Below, in pieces: positions 1-8,078 of a stretch of DNA of 64,000 bases. Each line of letters opens with the position of its first letter. Position 1 is the first letter of the stretch. The notes beneath the pieces were generated by a model. The model had not been told where the DNA came from. It saw only the letters and a program-made list of their open reading frames with translations, and made no database searches. The translations under genes were made by a program, and so were the position numbers. Source of the stretch: Phytomonospora endophytica (GTDB lineage: Bacteria; Actinomycetota; Actinomycetes; Mycobacteriales; Micromonosporaceae); contig NZ_JACHGT010000011.1 in assembly GCF_014202425.1 (NCBI RefSeq), positions 1-64,000 of the forward strand, in the 5' to 3' direction.

Positions 1-66
1 GGGGGGGGGGGGGGGGGGGGGGGGGGGCCGCCCCCCCCCCCGCCCCCGCCCCCCCCCCCCCCCCGC
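1..66. other. Homopolymer G/C run at window start
   Basis: Twenty-seven consecutive G are followed by nearly pure C with single G interruptions up to about position 66. No coding frame with natural codon use crosses it. This looks like a contig end or a sequencing/assembly artefact; ordinary sequence begins at about 67. Positions 67-140 hold nothing I recognise. Confidence 0.7.
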
Positions 67-143
67 AACGCCCCCGATCTCAAAGACGCAGGGGTCCCGG
101 TGGAGCGGGTGAACCCGCCCCCAAGGAACCAGACGCTCCGGTG

Positions 144-190
144 AAACCCCCAAACCCCCAAACCCCCCATCACCCCCCGCCCCCAAACCT
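144..190 (-). repeat. G-tract repeat (G-quadruplex-capable) at 3' end of TetR gene
   Basis: The plus strand reads AAACCCCC three times in a row (144-168) and then two more runs of five to six C. On the minus strand this gives at least four tracts of five or six G separated by TTT or TGAT, at and just past the stop codon of the TetR gene. Such a sequence can fold into a G-quadruplex in the transcript; folding and function are inference. Confidence 0.55.
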
Positions 191-880
191 CCCCAAAAAC
201 GTCCCCACCGCCTCCGCCGCAACCCCCTCCAGCTCCCGCTCCTCCTCGGCCTCCGCCCCGAGCGTCAACCGGTTCAACGGCGCCGCGACCGCCAACCACG
301 TCAACTGCTCCGCGGCCACGTCGGCGTCGCCGATCCGAAGCACCCCGCGCACCATCAGTTCCCGCAACGCGTCGGCGAGCAGCTCCTGGTTCCGCCGCCA
401 GCTCCGGTCCAGATAGTCGGCCGCGACCTCGGGAAACCGCTCGGCCTCCGTCGCGACCAGCGTCCGCATCTGCCGCACCGGCGCACTGAGAATCCCCGCC
501 TGCATGACCCGCGCCAGCCGGTACAGCCCTTCCGCCACATCCTCCGCGTCGAGCAGGGCCCGCACATGCGGCCGCATGACGTCGTGCCCCTTGTCGACCC
601 AGTCGCGAACCACGGCCGCGTACAGCAGGTCTTTCGACGCGTACCGCCGATAGAGCGTCTGCTTGGAAATGCGCGCCCCGGCGGCAACGGCGTCCATCGT
701 CGCGCCCGGATACCCGCTGCTCAGGAACACTTCCCGAGCGATGGCGAGGAGTTCGGCCCCGCTGCTCCCGCCGGGCCGCCCACGCGTCCGCCCGGACGAG
801 GCGGAAGCCGCGGGAGCCGCAGAAACCGCGGAAGCTGAGGTAGGGCCCGGAGCGGAGCCGGGAACCGAATTCTGCGACAT
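170..880 (-). CDS. TetR/AcrR family transcriptional repressor
   Basis: A 236-residue regulator. Residues 1-40 are a Ser/Ala/Pro-rich tail; the TetR helix-turn-helix lies at about 41-90, with the typical end of the recognition region (SKQTLYRRYASKDLLY). The C-terminal helices bind an unknown ligand and dimerise. The ATG at 880 has no ribosome binding site but sits 6 nt behind a -10 box (TACTAT, 892-887 on the minus strand), so the transcript is probably leaderless. That -10 box lies inside the first of two palindromes in the divergent promoter, so the protein likely represses both itself and the DUF1761/DUF1905 pair. The ligand cannot be predicted. Confidence 0.9.
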   Translation of the reverse strand: MSQNSVPGSAPGPTSASAVSAAPAASASSGRTRGRPGGSSGAELLAIAREVFLSSGYPGATMDAVAAGARISKQTLYRRYASKDLLYAAVVRDWVDKGHDVMRPHVRALLDAEDVAEGLYRLARVMQAGILSAPVRQMRTLVATEAERFPEVAADYLDRSWRRNQELLADALRELMVRGVLRIGDADVAAEQLTWLAVAAPLNRLTLGAEAEEERELEGVAAEAVGTFLGRFGGGG

Positions 881-886
881 CCCCTA

Positions 887-945
887 ATAGTACTGGACAG
901 TACTCAACTCGCAGGGTTATAGTACTGCCACGTACTAAAAAGGAG
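887..945 (+). promoter_or_regulatory. Divergent promoter with two operator palindromes
   Basis: Two inverted repeats share the half-site AGTAC: AGTACT-GGAC-AGTACT at 889-904 and TAGTAC-TGCCAC-GTACTA at 920-937. Their centres are 32 bp apart, about three helical turns. A plus-strand promoter fits between them: -35 TGGACA at 894-899, 18-bp spacer, -10 TATAGT at 918-923. AAAAAGGAG ends at 945, 5 nt before the ATG at 951. Binding by the adjacent TetR protein is inferred. Confidence 0.75.
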
Positions 946-950
946 CCCAC

Positions 951-1337
951 ATGCTCGCCCTAGGCATCACCCTCGCCGCGATCGCGGCCTTCATCCTCAG
1001 CAGCGTCTACTACGCCCTCCTCGCCCCCGTCGAGCGGAAGGCCCTTGGCGGCAAGGCCCTGGACCGAGGCCGCCCCACCCCCGTGAAGATCGTCGCCGAG
1101 ATCGTCCGCACCGCGGCCGTCGCCGCCGTCTTCGCCTGGATCGCCTCCGAAGCCGGCCGTCTCTCCCTCCCGGACGCCCTCCCGCTCGCACTCCTGCTCT
1201 GGGTCGGCTTCCCCGTCGCGATCCTCACCGGCTCGGTCGCCTGGGAGAAGGCGGCCCCGTTCACCGCCGCCATGCACGCCGGCGACTGGCTGCTCAAACT
1301 CCTGCTCATCGCCGCCATCGTCGGCGCCGTCAACTGA
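951..1337 (+). CDS. DUF1761-type small membrane protein
   Basis: A 128-residue integral membrane protein with four hydrophobic segments (about residues 1-25, 48-66, 75-95 and 108-127) and a short positively charged loop after the first. Size and pattern fit the DUF1761 family, whose biochemical role is unknown. The start has a good ribosome binding site and follows the TetR-bound promoter directly. The DUF1905 gene begins 19 bp downstream, so the two are probably co-transcribed and induced together when the repressor releases. Confidence 0.8.
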   Translation: MLALGITLAAIAAFILSSVYYALLAPVERKALGGKALDRGRPTPVKIVAEIVRTAAVAAVFAWIASEAGRLSLPDALPLALLLWVGFPVAILTGSVAWEKAAPFTAAMHAGDWLLKLLLIAAIVGAVN

Positions 1338-1356
1338 TCCCCGAAAGGACCGCGTC

Positions 1357-1653
1357 ATGAACACCTCAGCGCACCCCACCGGCCCCCTCGACCACACCTT
1401 CACCGCGACTCTTCTGCAAAGCCCGGCGAAAGGCGGCTGGACCTACGTCGTCATGGACGGCTCGGCCGACTTCTTCGGCACCCGGGGCCGGGTGAAGGTG
1501 TCCGGAACCGTCGACGGTGAACCGTTCACCACCTCCTTCATGGCCCTCGGCGACGGCACGCACAAGCTCCCGGTCAACGCCGAACTCCGGACCGCGATCG
1601 GCAAGCACGCCGGCGACACCGTCGCCGTCCACCTCGAAGAGCGCCTCGGGTGA
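1357..1653 (+). CDS. DUF1905 domain protein
   Basis: A 98-residue soluble protein matching the DUF1905 pattern: an N-terminal strand (FTATLLQ), the stretch [19 protein letters not shown], then [20 protein letters not shown] and [15 protein letters not shown], where family members carry a conserved Lys/Pro-rich turn. The fold is a small beta barrel of unknown function. GAAAGGA lies about 8 nt before the ATG. It is the second gene behind the TetR-controlled promoter. Confidence 0.85.
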   Translation: MNTSAHPTGPLDHTFTATLLQSPAKGGWTYVVMDGSADFFGTRGRVKVSGTVDGEPFTTSFMALGDGTHKLPVNAELRTAIGKHAGDTVAVHLEERLG

Positions 1654-2029
1654 AGAAGCCGTGTCTCCCGTCACTCCCCATCGGGCCCGCCTCCAGGTCA
1701 TCCGCCTGCTCCCAGCCGAGTCCCAGGTTCGTCTCAGCCCGGTCACAGCGCCCGTCGGCATATTCGAACTACGCCTCGCGGCGACACTGATCGGGGCGGG
1801 CGCCGGGTGAGTCGGAGTGTTCTCGTTTCAAGTCGACGAGGGGCGATGGGGCGAGAGACTGACGACCTCCCTACATCCGGCGCCCGCCCCAACCCATGTT
1901 CAGGGCGGTTCTGGGCAGCTCCCGACGTCGGGGGCACCTCCTGAAGGGGCCGGGGTGACGCGGCGGGGGCTTCGGCCCCCGCACGCGCGTGCTGGCCGCC
2001 TCGATCAACAGGTGCGTACCCTCGGTTCC
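1654..2029 (+). other. Intergenic stretch with one UUCG hairpin
   Basis: No convincing gene is present on either strand; the long frames here have unnatural composition. The only clear structure is a perfect 8-bp stem closed by a TTCG tetraloop (GCGGGGGC-TTCG-GCCCCCGC, 1963-1982), about 47 nt before the GTG start of the next gene. No T-tract follows, so it is more likely a leader-RNA hairpin than a terminator. Confidence 0.5.
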
Positions 2030-3457
2030 GTGACGGAACTCGCGGTGGGCTTCGACCTGGATCTGACCCTCTTCGACACGCGGCCCGGGATCGGCGCCAC
2101 GTGGCGGGCGGTGTCGGCCGAGAGCGGCACCTTCATCGACGTCGATCGCATCGTCTCCCAGATCGGCCCGCCGATCCAGGACCTCATCGCGCCGTACGTG
2201 CCGGCCGGCGAGATCGACGACTACGTCGCGCACTACCGCCGCATCTACCGCCACCACGGCCTCGCGGTCTCGCCGCTGCTGCCGGGGGTGCGGGAGGCGA
2301 TCGCGGCGATCCGCCGCAACCACGGCAAGGTCTACGTCCTCACCGGTAAGAACGGCCACGACGCCACCCGGCACATCGAGCACGCCGGGCTGGAGGTCGA
2401 CGAGATCATCGGCTGGGTCTGGGCCGAGCAGAAGGCCGTCGCGATGCGCGAGCGCGGCATCACCGTCTACATCGGAGACCACCCCGCCGACATCGCCGCC
2501 GCGCATTCCGCGGGCGGCGTCGGCGTCGGCGTCCTCACGGGCAACGACGACGAGACGACGCTGGCGGCGGCAGACGTCGTCCTGCCGTCCCTTGTGGACT
2601 TCCCCGCCTGGCTCGAATCCCACCTGACGCGGCAGCGCATGGAAACCCTTACGGCGGGACTGAAGTCGTACGGGTCGCTGATGGTCGCCTTCTCCGGCGG
2701 CGCCGACTCGGCGTTCCTCCTCGCCGCCGCCGCGCGCGTGCTCGGCCCCGGCCGGGTGATCGCGGCGACCGCGATCTCGCCGAGCCTGCCGTCGGCGGAA
2801 CTGGACGCCGCCCGCGCCTTCGCCGCCGGGCTCGGCGTGCGGCACGAGACCCCGGAGACCGACGAGATGGCCCGCGCCGGTTACCGCGCCAACGCCGGTG
2901 ACCGTTGCTACTTCTGCAAAGCGGAGCTTCTCGACACCCTGGGGCCGCTGGCCGCGGCCCTGGGGGTCGACGCCGTCGCGACGGGTACGAACGCCGACGA
3001 CGCCGTCGCCGGGTTCCGTCCGGGCATCCGCGCGGCGAGCGAGCGGGGCGCCGCGACGCCCCTGCGCGACGCCGGGCTGACCAAGACGCAGATCCGCGCG
3101 CTGTCGAGGGACTGGGGACTGTCCACATGGGACAAGCCCGCGGCGGCCTGCCTGTCGAGCCGCGTCGCCTACGGCATCGGCATCACCCCGACGCGGCTCG
3201 CGCGCGTCGAGCACGCCGAGTCGGCGCTGCGCGCCGCCCTGCACGCGGCCGGTGTGCCGGTGCGCAACCTGCGCGTCCGCGACCTCGGCGACGAGGGCGC
3301 GAAGGTCGAGGTCGACGCCGAGCACATCGCCGCGTTGACACCGGAGCTGCTCGCCGCCGTCGAGGGAGCCGGGTTCCCGGCGGTGACGGTCGACGCGCGC
3401 GGTTTCCGGTCCGGGGCGATGAACGAGATGCTCGCCGAGCCGGAGCGGTTCCGGTAG
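2030..3457 (+). CDS. HAD hydrolase-LarE-type PP-loop sulfurtransferase fusion
   Basis: A 475-residue two-domain protein. Residues 1-200 form a HAD-like phosphatase with the nucleophile motif D9-L-D11-L-T13, a Thr motif (VLTGKNG) and a late acidic motif (YIGDHPADI). Residues 210-475 are a LarE-type ATP pyrophosphatase: PP-loop SGGADS at 222-227, C293-YF-C296, and C374 in KPAAACLSSR. LarE supplies sulfur to the nickel-pincer nucleotide cofactor; single-Cys LarE sacrifices its own sulfur, while three-Cys members are thought to hold a 4Fe-4S cluster. All three cysteines are present here. GTG 2030 was chosen because sequence upstream does not resemble protein. No larB or larC is in the window, so the substrate is open. 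Confidence 0.85.
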   Translation: MTELAVGFDLDLTLFDTRPGIGATWRAVSAESGTFIDVDRIVSQIGPPIQDLIAPYVPAGEIDDYVAHYRRIYRHHGLAVSPLLPGVREAIAAIRRNHGKVYVLTGKNGHDATRHIEHAGLEVDEIIGWVWAEQKAVAMRERGITVYIGDHPADIAAAHSAGGVGVGVLTGNDDETTLAAADVVLPSLVDFPAWLESHLTRQRMETLTAGLKSYGSLMVAFSGGADSAFLLAAAARVLGPGRVIAATAISPSLPSAELDAARAFAAGLGVRHETPETDEMARAGYRANAGDRCYFCKAELLDTLGPLAAALGVDAVATGTNADDAVAGFRPGIRAASERGAATPLRDAGLTKTQIRALSRDWGLSTWDKPAAACLSSRVAYGIGITPTRLARVEHAESALRAALHAAGVPVRNLRVRDLGDEGAKVEVDAEHIAALTPELLAAVEGAGFPAVTVDARGFRSGAMNEMLAEPERFR

Positions 3458-3520
3458 GCGACAGCTCGGCGTATTGTCGCTATTGAGGCAGAATCAACGG
3501 AAATACGGGCGGTGATCGTC

Positions 3521-3904
3521 ATGCCCACGATCAAGCGAAGTGTCACCACGCTCCCGGCGGGCGACCTGGAGCGGGCCAAGAGCTGGTACGCCGAGAACCT
3601 CGGCCTCAAGCCGACCGCGGAGGACGCGAGCGGTCTCGTCTACGAACTCGACGGCGGCACGAAGGTGTGCCTGTTCCCGTCGACGGGCCGCGCGAGCGGA
3701 GACCACACGCAGGTCTCCTTCGACGTCGAGGACCTCGAAGCGGAGGTCAACGGCCTCAAGGCGAACGGGGTCGAGTTCGAGGACTACGACCTGCCGGGCT
3801 TCACGACGCGGAACAGCATCTTCACCGAGGGGGACGCGAAGGCGGCCTGGCTGCACGACTCCGAGGGGAACATGATCTGCCTGTCGGAGGGGCAGGGGTA
3901 TTAG
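3521..3904 (+). CDS. VOC (glyoxalase/bleomycin-resistance fold) protein
   Basis: About 127 residues. The opening (RSVTTLPAGDLERAKSWYAE) and the end (AWLHDSEGNMICLSE) match the paired beta-alpha-beta-beta-beta modules of vicinal oxygen chelate proteins. Family members bind a metal and act on varied small molecules or sequester drugs; the substrate here is unknown. A GTG at 3512 is an alternative start, but the ATG at 3521 has the G-rich stretch at a better distance. A 7-bp stem (GCTCGGC/GCCGAGC, 3913-3941) follows the gene and may help end transcription. Confidence 0.82.
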   Translation: MPTIKRSVTTLPAGDLERAKSWYAENLGLKPTAEDASGLVYELDGGTKVCLFPSTGRASGDHTQVSFDVEDLEAEVNGLKANGVEFEDYDLPGFTTRNSIFTEGDAKAAWLHDSEGNMICLSEGQGY

Positions 3905-4115
3905 GGGAGAGGGCTCGGCGGCGAGCGACCGGCGGCCGAGCACGCTCGCGGAAAACGTCGCACCTCGCCCGTATCGTGATTTTTGGGGCCCCTTGGGGGC
4001 GGGCGATGGCTCGCGCCCCCGCCACGGGCCTCACCCCCGGCGTGCCTGCGAGCGCGGGGCACGAACGCGAGAGGTCGCGGCGCGCTGAAACGTGCGCTGC
4101 CCCAAGCCCGCCGCC

Positions 4116-4481
4116 TCAACCCCCCACGGCACCCTCCCGCCCTTCCTCCCACGTTCGCACCACCCGCTTCGGCGCCTTCAGCCGCCACGCGTCCTCCAGC
4201 ACCTCCCGCAACTCCTCCGCCCCGACCTCCGTCAGGCGCACGCGCATCCAGTGGTAGTTGTCGTCGTGTCCCTCCTTGACGAAGTACTTCTCCGGCTCGC
4301 CCGCCAGCAGTGCCGCCCGCTCGCCCTTGTCCACGGCGACGCCGACGGTCTCCGGCTCGTCGGGGTCCATCGAGGTGAAGATCTTGTCCCTCACCCGGTA
4401 ACACGTCATGCCCCACGCGGGCCTCTCGGTCACCTCGGGCAGCGACTCGGCGGCGGCCCGCCACTCGCTCTCGGTCGTCAT
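4116..4481 (-). CDS. MmcQ/YjbR family protein
   Basis: A 121-residue protein with the family hallmarks: a start like ESWRAAAESLPEVTERPAW, then FTSMDPDEPETVGVAVD, EPEKYFVKEGHDDNYHWMRV and a C-terminal EVLEDAWRLKAPKR. Members have a CyaY-like fold and are often annotated as DNA-binding; their physiological role is poorly defined. It is divergent from the membrane-protein gene at 4581. The 212 bp between it and the upstream VOC gene hold only the small stem noted there. Confidence 0.85.
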   Translation of the reverse strand: MTTESEWRAAAESLPEVTERPAWGMTCYRVRDKIFTSMDPDEPETVGVAVDKGERAALLAGEPEKYFVKEGHDDNYHWMRVRLTEVGAEELREVLEDAWRLKAPKRVVRTWEEGREGAVGG

Positions 4482-4580
4482 CACCGCAGTGTCGCACCGC
4501 CCTCCGACGCTCGGCGGAGCCTTCTCACGACCCCGCCCGGCCCGCCACGTAACCTGATGCGCTGGAGGAGAGGTGGGCTT

Positions 4581-6560
4581 GTGACCGGTACCGCGCGCTA
4601 CCAACGCGGACGACTCGTGCCCGCCCTCGGCCTCCTGGCCGCCGCGTGGGCCGTGCCCGTCGTCACGCACCTGATCTCGCTCGACTGGCTGCTCCTGCCG
4701 CTCATGGTCGGCGCCGTCGCCTGCGTCATCCGCGCGGGCCGCTCGCTTGTCGACCGGCTGATGATCTCGCTGTTCATCACCCTCGGCGGCATCATCGTCT
4801 TCGGCCTCGCCTACTCGGCGTGGCCGTGGGGCCTGTCGCCGGTCCCGATCGCGGGCACCTGGTTCACCGGCCTGCTCGCCATCGCGTTCTTCACCGACCG
4901 CCGCCCCAGCGTTCCGACGCGGCTCCTCGGCAGCGACCTCCTCATCGCCTCCGCGGCCGTCGTCGGCGGCCTCATGGCCCGCTGGCCCGTCCTCGGCCGT
5001 GACTTCGAGACCTCCCTGCGCTACACCTCGGCCCGCGAGGACATGTTCCGGCACTTCTCGCTCTTCGACGCCATCGGCTACTTCGGCGGCTACCCGGTCT
5101 TCAACGAGCCCGAGGTCACCCGCATCACCGCCGACATGGACGTCTACCCGCCCGGCGCGCACTTCCTCTACGCGGCGGTCGACAACTTCCTGCGCAGCTC
5201 CAGCGCCCCCGGTGACACCGAGGTCCAGTTCTGGAACTACTACGGCTACACCGCGATCGGTTTCGGCCTGCTCTGCGCGACCCTCGTGTGGGCGACGCGC
5301 TGGGCGGCGGGCCCGACCGTCGCCGGCTGGCGCCGCGCGCTGGTCTGCGCGTTCGTCGGCGTCGTCGTCGTGTCCGGGCCCCTGACGACCCTGTTCTGGC
5401 AGGGCTACGACTCCGAGATCATCGGCCTCGCCCTCCTCGCGGTGACCTTCGCGCTGCTGCTGCGGCCGCCCCCGTCGGCCTACGAGTGGATCACCACGGT
5501 GACGCTCCTGGCGGCCGCGACGGTGATCACCTACAACCTGTTCGCGCTGTTCCTGCCCGCGGCTGCCGTCGCGGCGGTCATCGCCTACCGCAAACGCCTC
5601 GCGCCGATCTGGAAGTACACCGTCGGCGCGATCGTCGTCGCCGGGGCCGCGGCCTCCTTCGTGTTCTGGCAGCAGCTCCTCGTCGGGCTCGGCCCGAGTC
5701 ACACCAACGAGATCGGCGGGATCGTCCCCTTCGACCGCGGCACGGTCGCCGCGCTGGGCCTCGTCGTCGTCGCCGCGATGCTCAGCCGGACCGGCCGCCG
5801 CGTCGCGGTCTGGCCGATCGCGGCGGTCACCATCGTCATCGGGCTCGGCATCGTCATGGCCTTCGCGGTGCAGCAGCTCGCGGCCTTCGGCGAGACCAGG
5901 TACTACCTGGAGAAGCTGATCCACGTCGTCTACGTGCTGGCGCTCGTCGGCGTCGGCGCGGTCGCGCTGTTCCTCAAGCCCTGGCGCGGACTCGGTTCGC
6001 GGCGGCTGGAAGAGGGCGTTCCCGCCCTGGCCGCGCTGGTCATCATGGTCGTCGCGGCGGGCATGCTCCCCTCGGCGACCGACAAGATCTTCACCGCCTG
6101 GCCAACCTTCCACCCCGGCCCGAACACGACCTGGGCGCAGGGCTGGACCTCGCGGAAGGTGCAGTCGCCCTTCGACGACGCGACCAAGGCCCTCGTGGAG
6201 AGCGACCTGATCGACGGGTCGCCGAGCCTGGTCGTCTACAACGACGACGGGCACTTCAACCGGCACGTCACGATGTTCGTCGGGGTCCTCAACCGCGACA
6301 CCGGCACGATCACGCCGCCGATGGAGCTCGTCGACGACATCGACGGGCTGGGAAACCCCGCGCTGGACGCCGACGGGCGCGTCACCGGCCCCGCCGCGGA
6401 CGCCCTCAACGCCCTCAAGGACGCCATCCGCGCGACCGAGTACCCGCTGCAGGTGATCGTCGGGAACCAGGCCGTCGCGGCCGAACTGGCGGAGTTCTCG
6501 CTGGCCAATCCGAACCTGAAGCTTCGAGTGGAGTACCTCCCGGAGATGCAGCTAGCCTAG
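4581..6560 (+). CDS. Polytopic membrane protein, GT-C glycosyltransferase-like
   Basis: A 659-residue protein starting at GTG 4581 behind a strong GGAGGAGAGG. About a dozen transmembrane helices span residues 10-510 and are followed by a soluble C-terminal domain of about 140 residues. A long loop between helices (about residues 130-200) carries FNEPEVTRI and DMDVYPPGAHFLYA, where acidic residues face the extracytoplasmic side, as in GT-C enzymes that use polyprenyl-linked sugars. The layout recalls actinobacterial arabinofuranosyl- or mannosyltransferases, but no family motif is clear enough to name one. It stands alone, with the cold-shock gene 36 bp downstream. Confidence 0.6.
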   Translation: MTGTARYQRGRLVPALGLLAAAWAVPVVTHLISLDWLLLPLMVGAVACVIRAGRSLVDRLMISLFITLGGIIVFGLAYSAWPWGLSPVPIAGTWFTGLLAIAFFTDRRPSVPTRLLGSDLLIASAAVVGGLMARWPVLGRDFETSLRYTSAREDMFRHFSLFDAIGYFGGYPVFNEPEVTRITADMDVYPPGAHFLYAAVDNFLRSSSAPGDTEVQFWNYYGYTAIGFGLLCATLVWATRWAAGPTVAGWRRALVCAFVGVVVVSGPLTTLFWQGYDSEIIGLALLAVTFALLLRPPPSAYEWITTVTLLAAATVITYNLFALFLPAAAVAAVIAYRKRLAPIWKYTVGAIVVAGAAASFVFWQQLLVGLGPSHTNEIGGIVPFDRGTVAALGLVVVAAMLSRTGRRVAVWPIAAVTIVIGLGIVMAFAVQQLAAFGETRYYLEKLIHVVYVLALVGVGAVALFLKPWRGLGSRRLEEGVPALAALVIMVVAAGMLPSATDKIFTAWPTFHPGPNTTWAQGWTSRKVQSPFDDATKALVESDLIDGSPSLVVYNDDGHFNRHVTMFVGVLNRDTGTITPPMELVDDIDGLGNPALDADGRVTGPAADALNALKDAIRATEYPLQVIVGNQAVAAELAEFSLANPNLKLRVEYLPEMQLA

Positions 6561-6596
6561 GCGGGTAAGTGTTGCGTCTACGAGCTGAGGTCAGCG

Positions 6597-6986
6597 GTGC
6601 CCACGGGTCGAGTCAAGTGGTACGACACCGAAAAAGGTTTCGGATTCATCTCCCGCGATGACGGGGACGGCGACGTCTTCGTGCACAAGGCCGCGCTCCC
6701 GGACGGCGTCGAGGCGCTGACCCCCGGGCAGAAGCTCGACTTCGGCGTCATGGACACCCGCCGGGGTGTGCAGGCCATGACCGTGAAGATCCTTGAGGCG
6801 CCCCCCTCGGTGGCGGCGGCGACCCGCCGCTCCCCGGAGGATCTCAACAGCCTCATCGAGGACATGATCAAGGTCCTCGAAATGAAGGTGCTGCCCTCCC
6901 TGCGCCGCGGCCGCCACCCCGACCGCCGTGCCACGGCCAAGATCGCCGAGGTCGTCCACGCGGTGGCGCGCGAGCTGGAGGTCTAG
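6597..6986 (+). CDS. Cold-shock domain protein with C-terminal extension
   Basis: A 129-residue protein. Residues 1-65 are a cold-shock OB fold with RNP1 (KGFGFIS, about 14-20) and RNP2 (DVFVHKA, about 26-32), which bind single-stranded nucleic acid. Residues 80-129 are an added helical segment (DLNSLIEDMIKVLEMKVLP) not found in the 67-residue CspA type but common in longer actinomycete homologues. It starts at GTG 6597 with GCTGAGG about 8 nt upstream. Likely an RNA chaperone; the extension's role is unknown. Confidence 0.9.
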   Translation: MPTGRVKWYDTEKGFGFISRDDGDGDVFVHKAALPDGVEALTPGQKLDFGVMDTRRGVQAMTVKILEAPPSVAAATRRSPEDLNSLIEDMIKVLEMKVLPSLRRGRHPDRRATAKIAEVVHAVARELEV

Positions 6987-7178
6987 CCGTCGCTTCGGAC
7001 CGCCGCCGCGTCGCCCAAGGGTGCGGCGGCGTTCCCGCACCGGGGGGCACTCGGCCGGGGCGGGCACGGGCATGCCGCCATGAGCGCGCGCGGTGAGGCC
7101 CGGTTCCTCAAGAGTGCCGCGATTCGTCCCGCTTTCTCCCTAGGCTGGGATCACCGCCGCCGACAGGGAGGACCCGCC

Positions 7179-8078
7179 ATGCGCGTCGCCGTCACCACCC
7201 CTACCGGCAACGTCGGCCGCCACGTCCTCGCGAGCCTCGTGCGCGCGGGAACCCGGCCGCGCGTCCTCGTACGCGATCCGGCGAAGCTCGATGCGTCCCT
7301 CGCCGATTACGTCGAGGCCGTCGCCGTCGACCAGTCCGACCGGTCCGCCGTCGTCGCGGCCACGAAGGACGTCGACGCCCTCTACTGGGTCGACCCGCCG
7401 TCGGTGGATCCCGACCCCGTCGCCGCCTACGCCCGCTTCGGGGCCGTCGCCGCCGAGGCGGTCGCGGCCAACGGCATCGGCCGCGTCGTCTTCCAGAGCA
7501 GCGTCGGCGCCGAGAAGCGCACCGGCGCCGGCGAGATCGACGGCCTCGCCCGCACCGAGGAACTTCTCGACGCGACCGGCGCGGACGTCGCGCACCTGCG
7601 CTGCGGCTTCTTCTTCACCAACCTCATGCTCGAACTCGACGCGATCCGCGCCGGGACGATCGAGGTGATCCTCCCCGTCGATCAGCCCATGGGCTGGGTC
7701 GCGCCACGCGACATCGCCGAGGTCGCCGTCGGGCGCCTGCTCAACCCAGGCTGGTCCGGCCGTGTCGTCCAGGCCGTCCACGGCCCCGCCGACCTGACCT
7801 GGGAACAGGCCGCCCGCGTCGTCACGGAGGTCACCGGCCGCGAGGTCGGCGTCGCACGGATCCCCGACGGCGTCATGCGCGAACGCCTCACCGGCGCCGG
7901 CCTGCCGCCCGGCTTCGCCGACGGGATCATGGGCATGTCGACCGGCCTGCGCGACGGTTTCACACCCGAGCAGGAGCGCACGGCGCGGACCACCACGCCG
8001 ACCAGCCTCGCCGCGTGGTGCCACGAGGAACTGCTGCCCGCGCTGGCCGCGCGCGCCACCCCGAAGGAAGGCCCCTAG
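7179..8078 (+). CDS. NmrA/NAD(P)H-binding oxidoreductase-like protein
   Basis: A 299-residue atypical short-chain dehydrogenase. The dinucleotide loop is at the N-terminus (VTTPTGNVGRHVLASLV), a glycine loop with Thr-Pro in place of the usual Gly-Ala. FQSSVGAEK marks the strand-4 region, but no Tyr-x3-Lys pair is seen, as in NmrA-type sensors and NAD(P)H-binding reductases. ATG 7179 has AGGGAGG 8 nt upstream; the frame upstream is not protein-like. Its stop overlaps the mqnD stop by 4 bp (CTAG, 8075-8078) in a tail-to-tail arrangement. Substrate unknown. Confidence 0.85.
   Translation: MRVAVTTPTGNVGRHVLASLVRAGTRPRVLVRDPAKLDASLADYVEAVAVDQSDRSAVVAATKDVDALYWVDPPSVDPDPVAAYARFGAVAAEAVAANGIGRVVFQSSVGAEKRTGAGEIDGLARTEELLDATGADVAHLRCGFFFTNLMLELDAIRAGTIEVILPVDQPMGWVAPRDIAEVAVGRLLNPGWSGRVVQAVHGPADLTWEQAARVVTEVTGREVGVARIPDGVMRERLTGAGLPPGFADGIMGMSTGLRDGFTPEQERTARTTTPTSLAAWCHEELLPALAARATPKEGP

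Noticed and set aside
1963-1982. Riboswitch in front of the HAD-LarE gene
   Set aside because: A single UUCG hairpin without a recognisable aptamer; no conserved riboswitch core is seen.
1871-3325. Long open frame on the minus strand opposite the HAD-LarE gene
   Set aside because: Composition (Arg/Gly/Asp-rich, no domain) is that of an antisense shadow in GC-rich DNA; the plus-strand gene has clear motifs.
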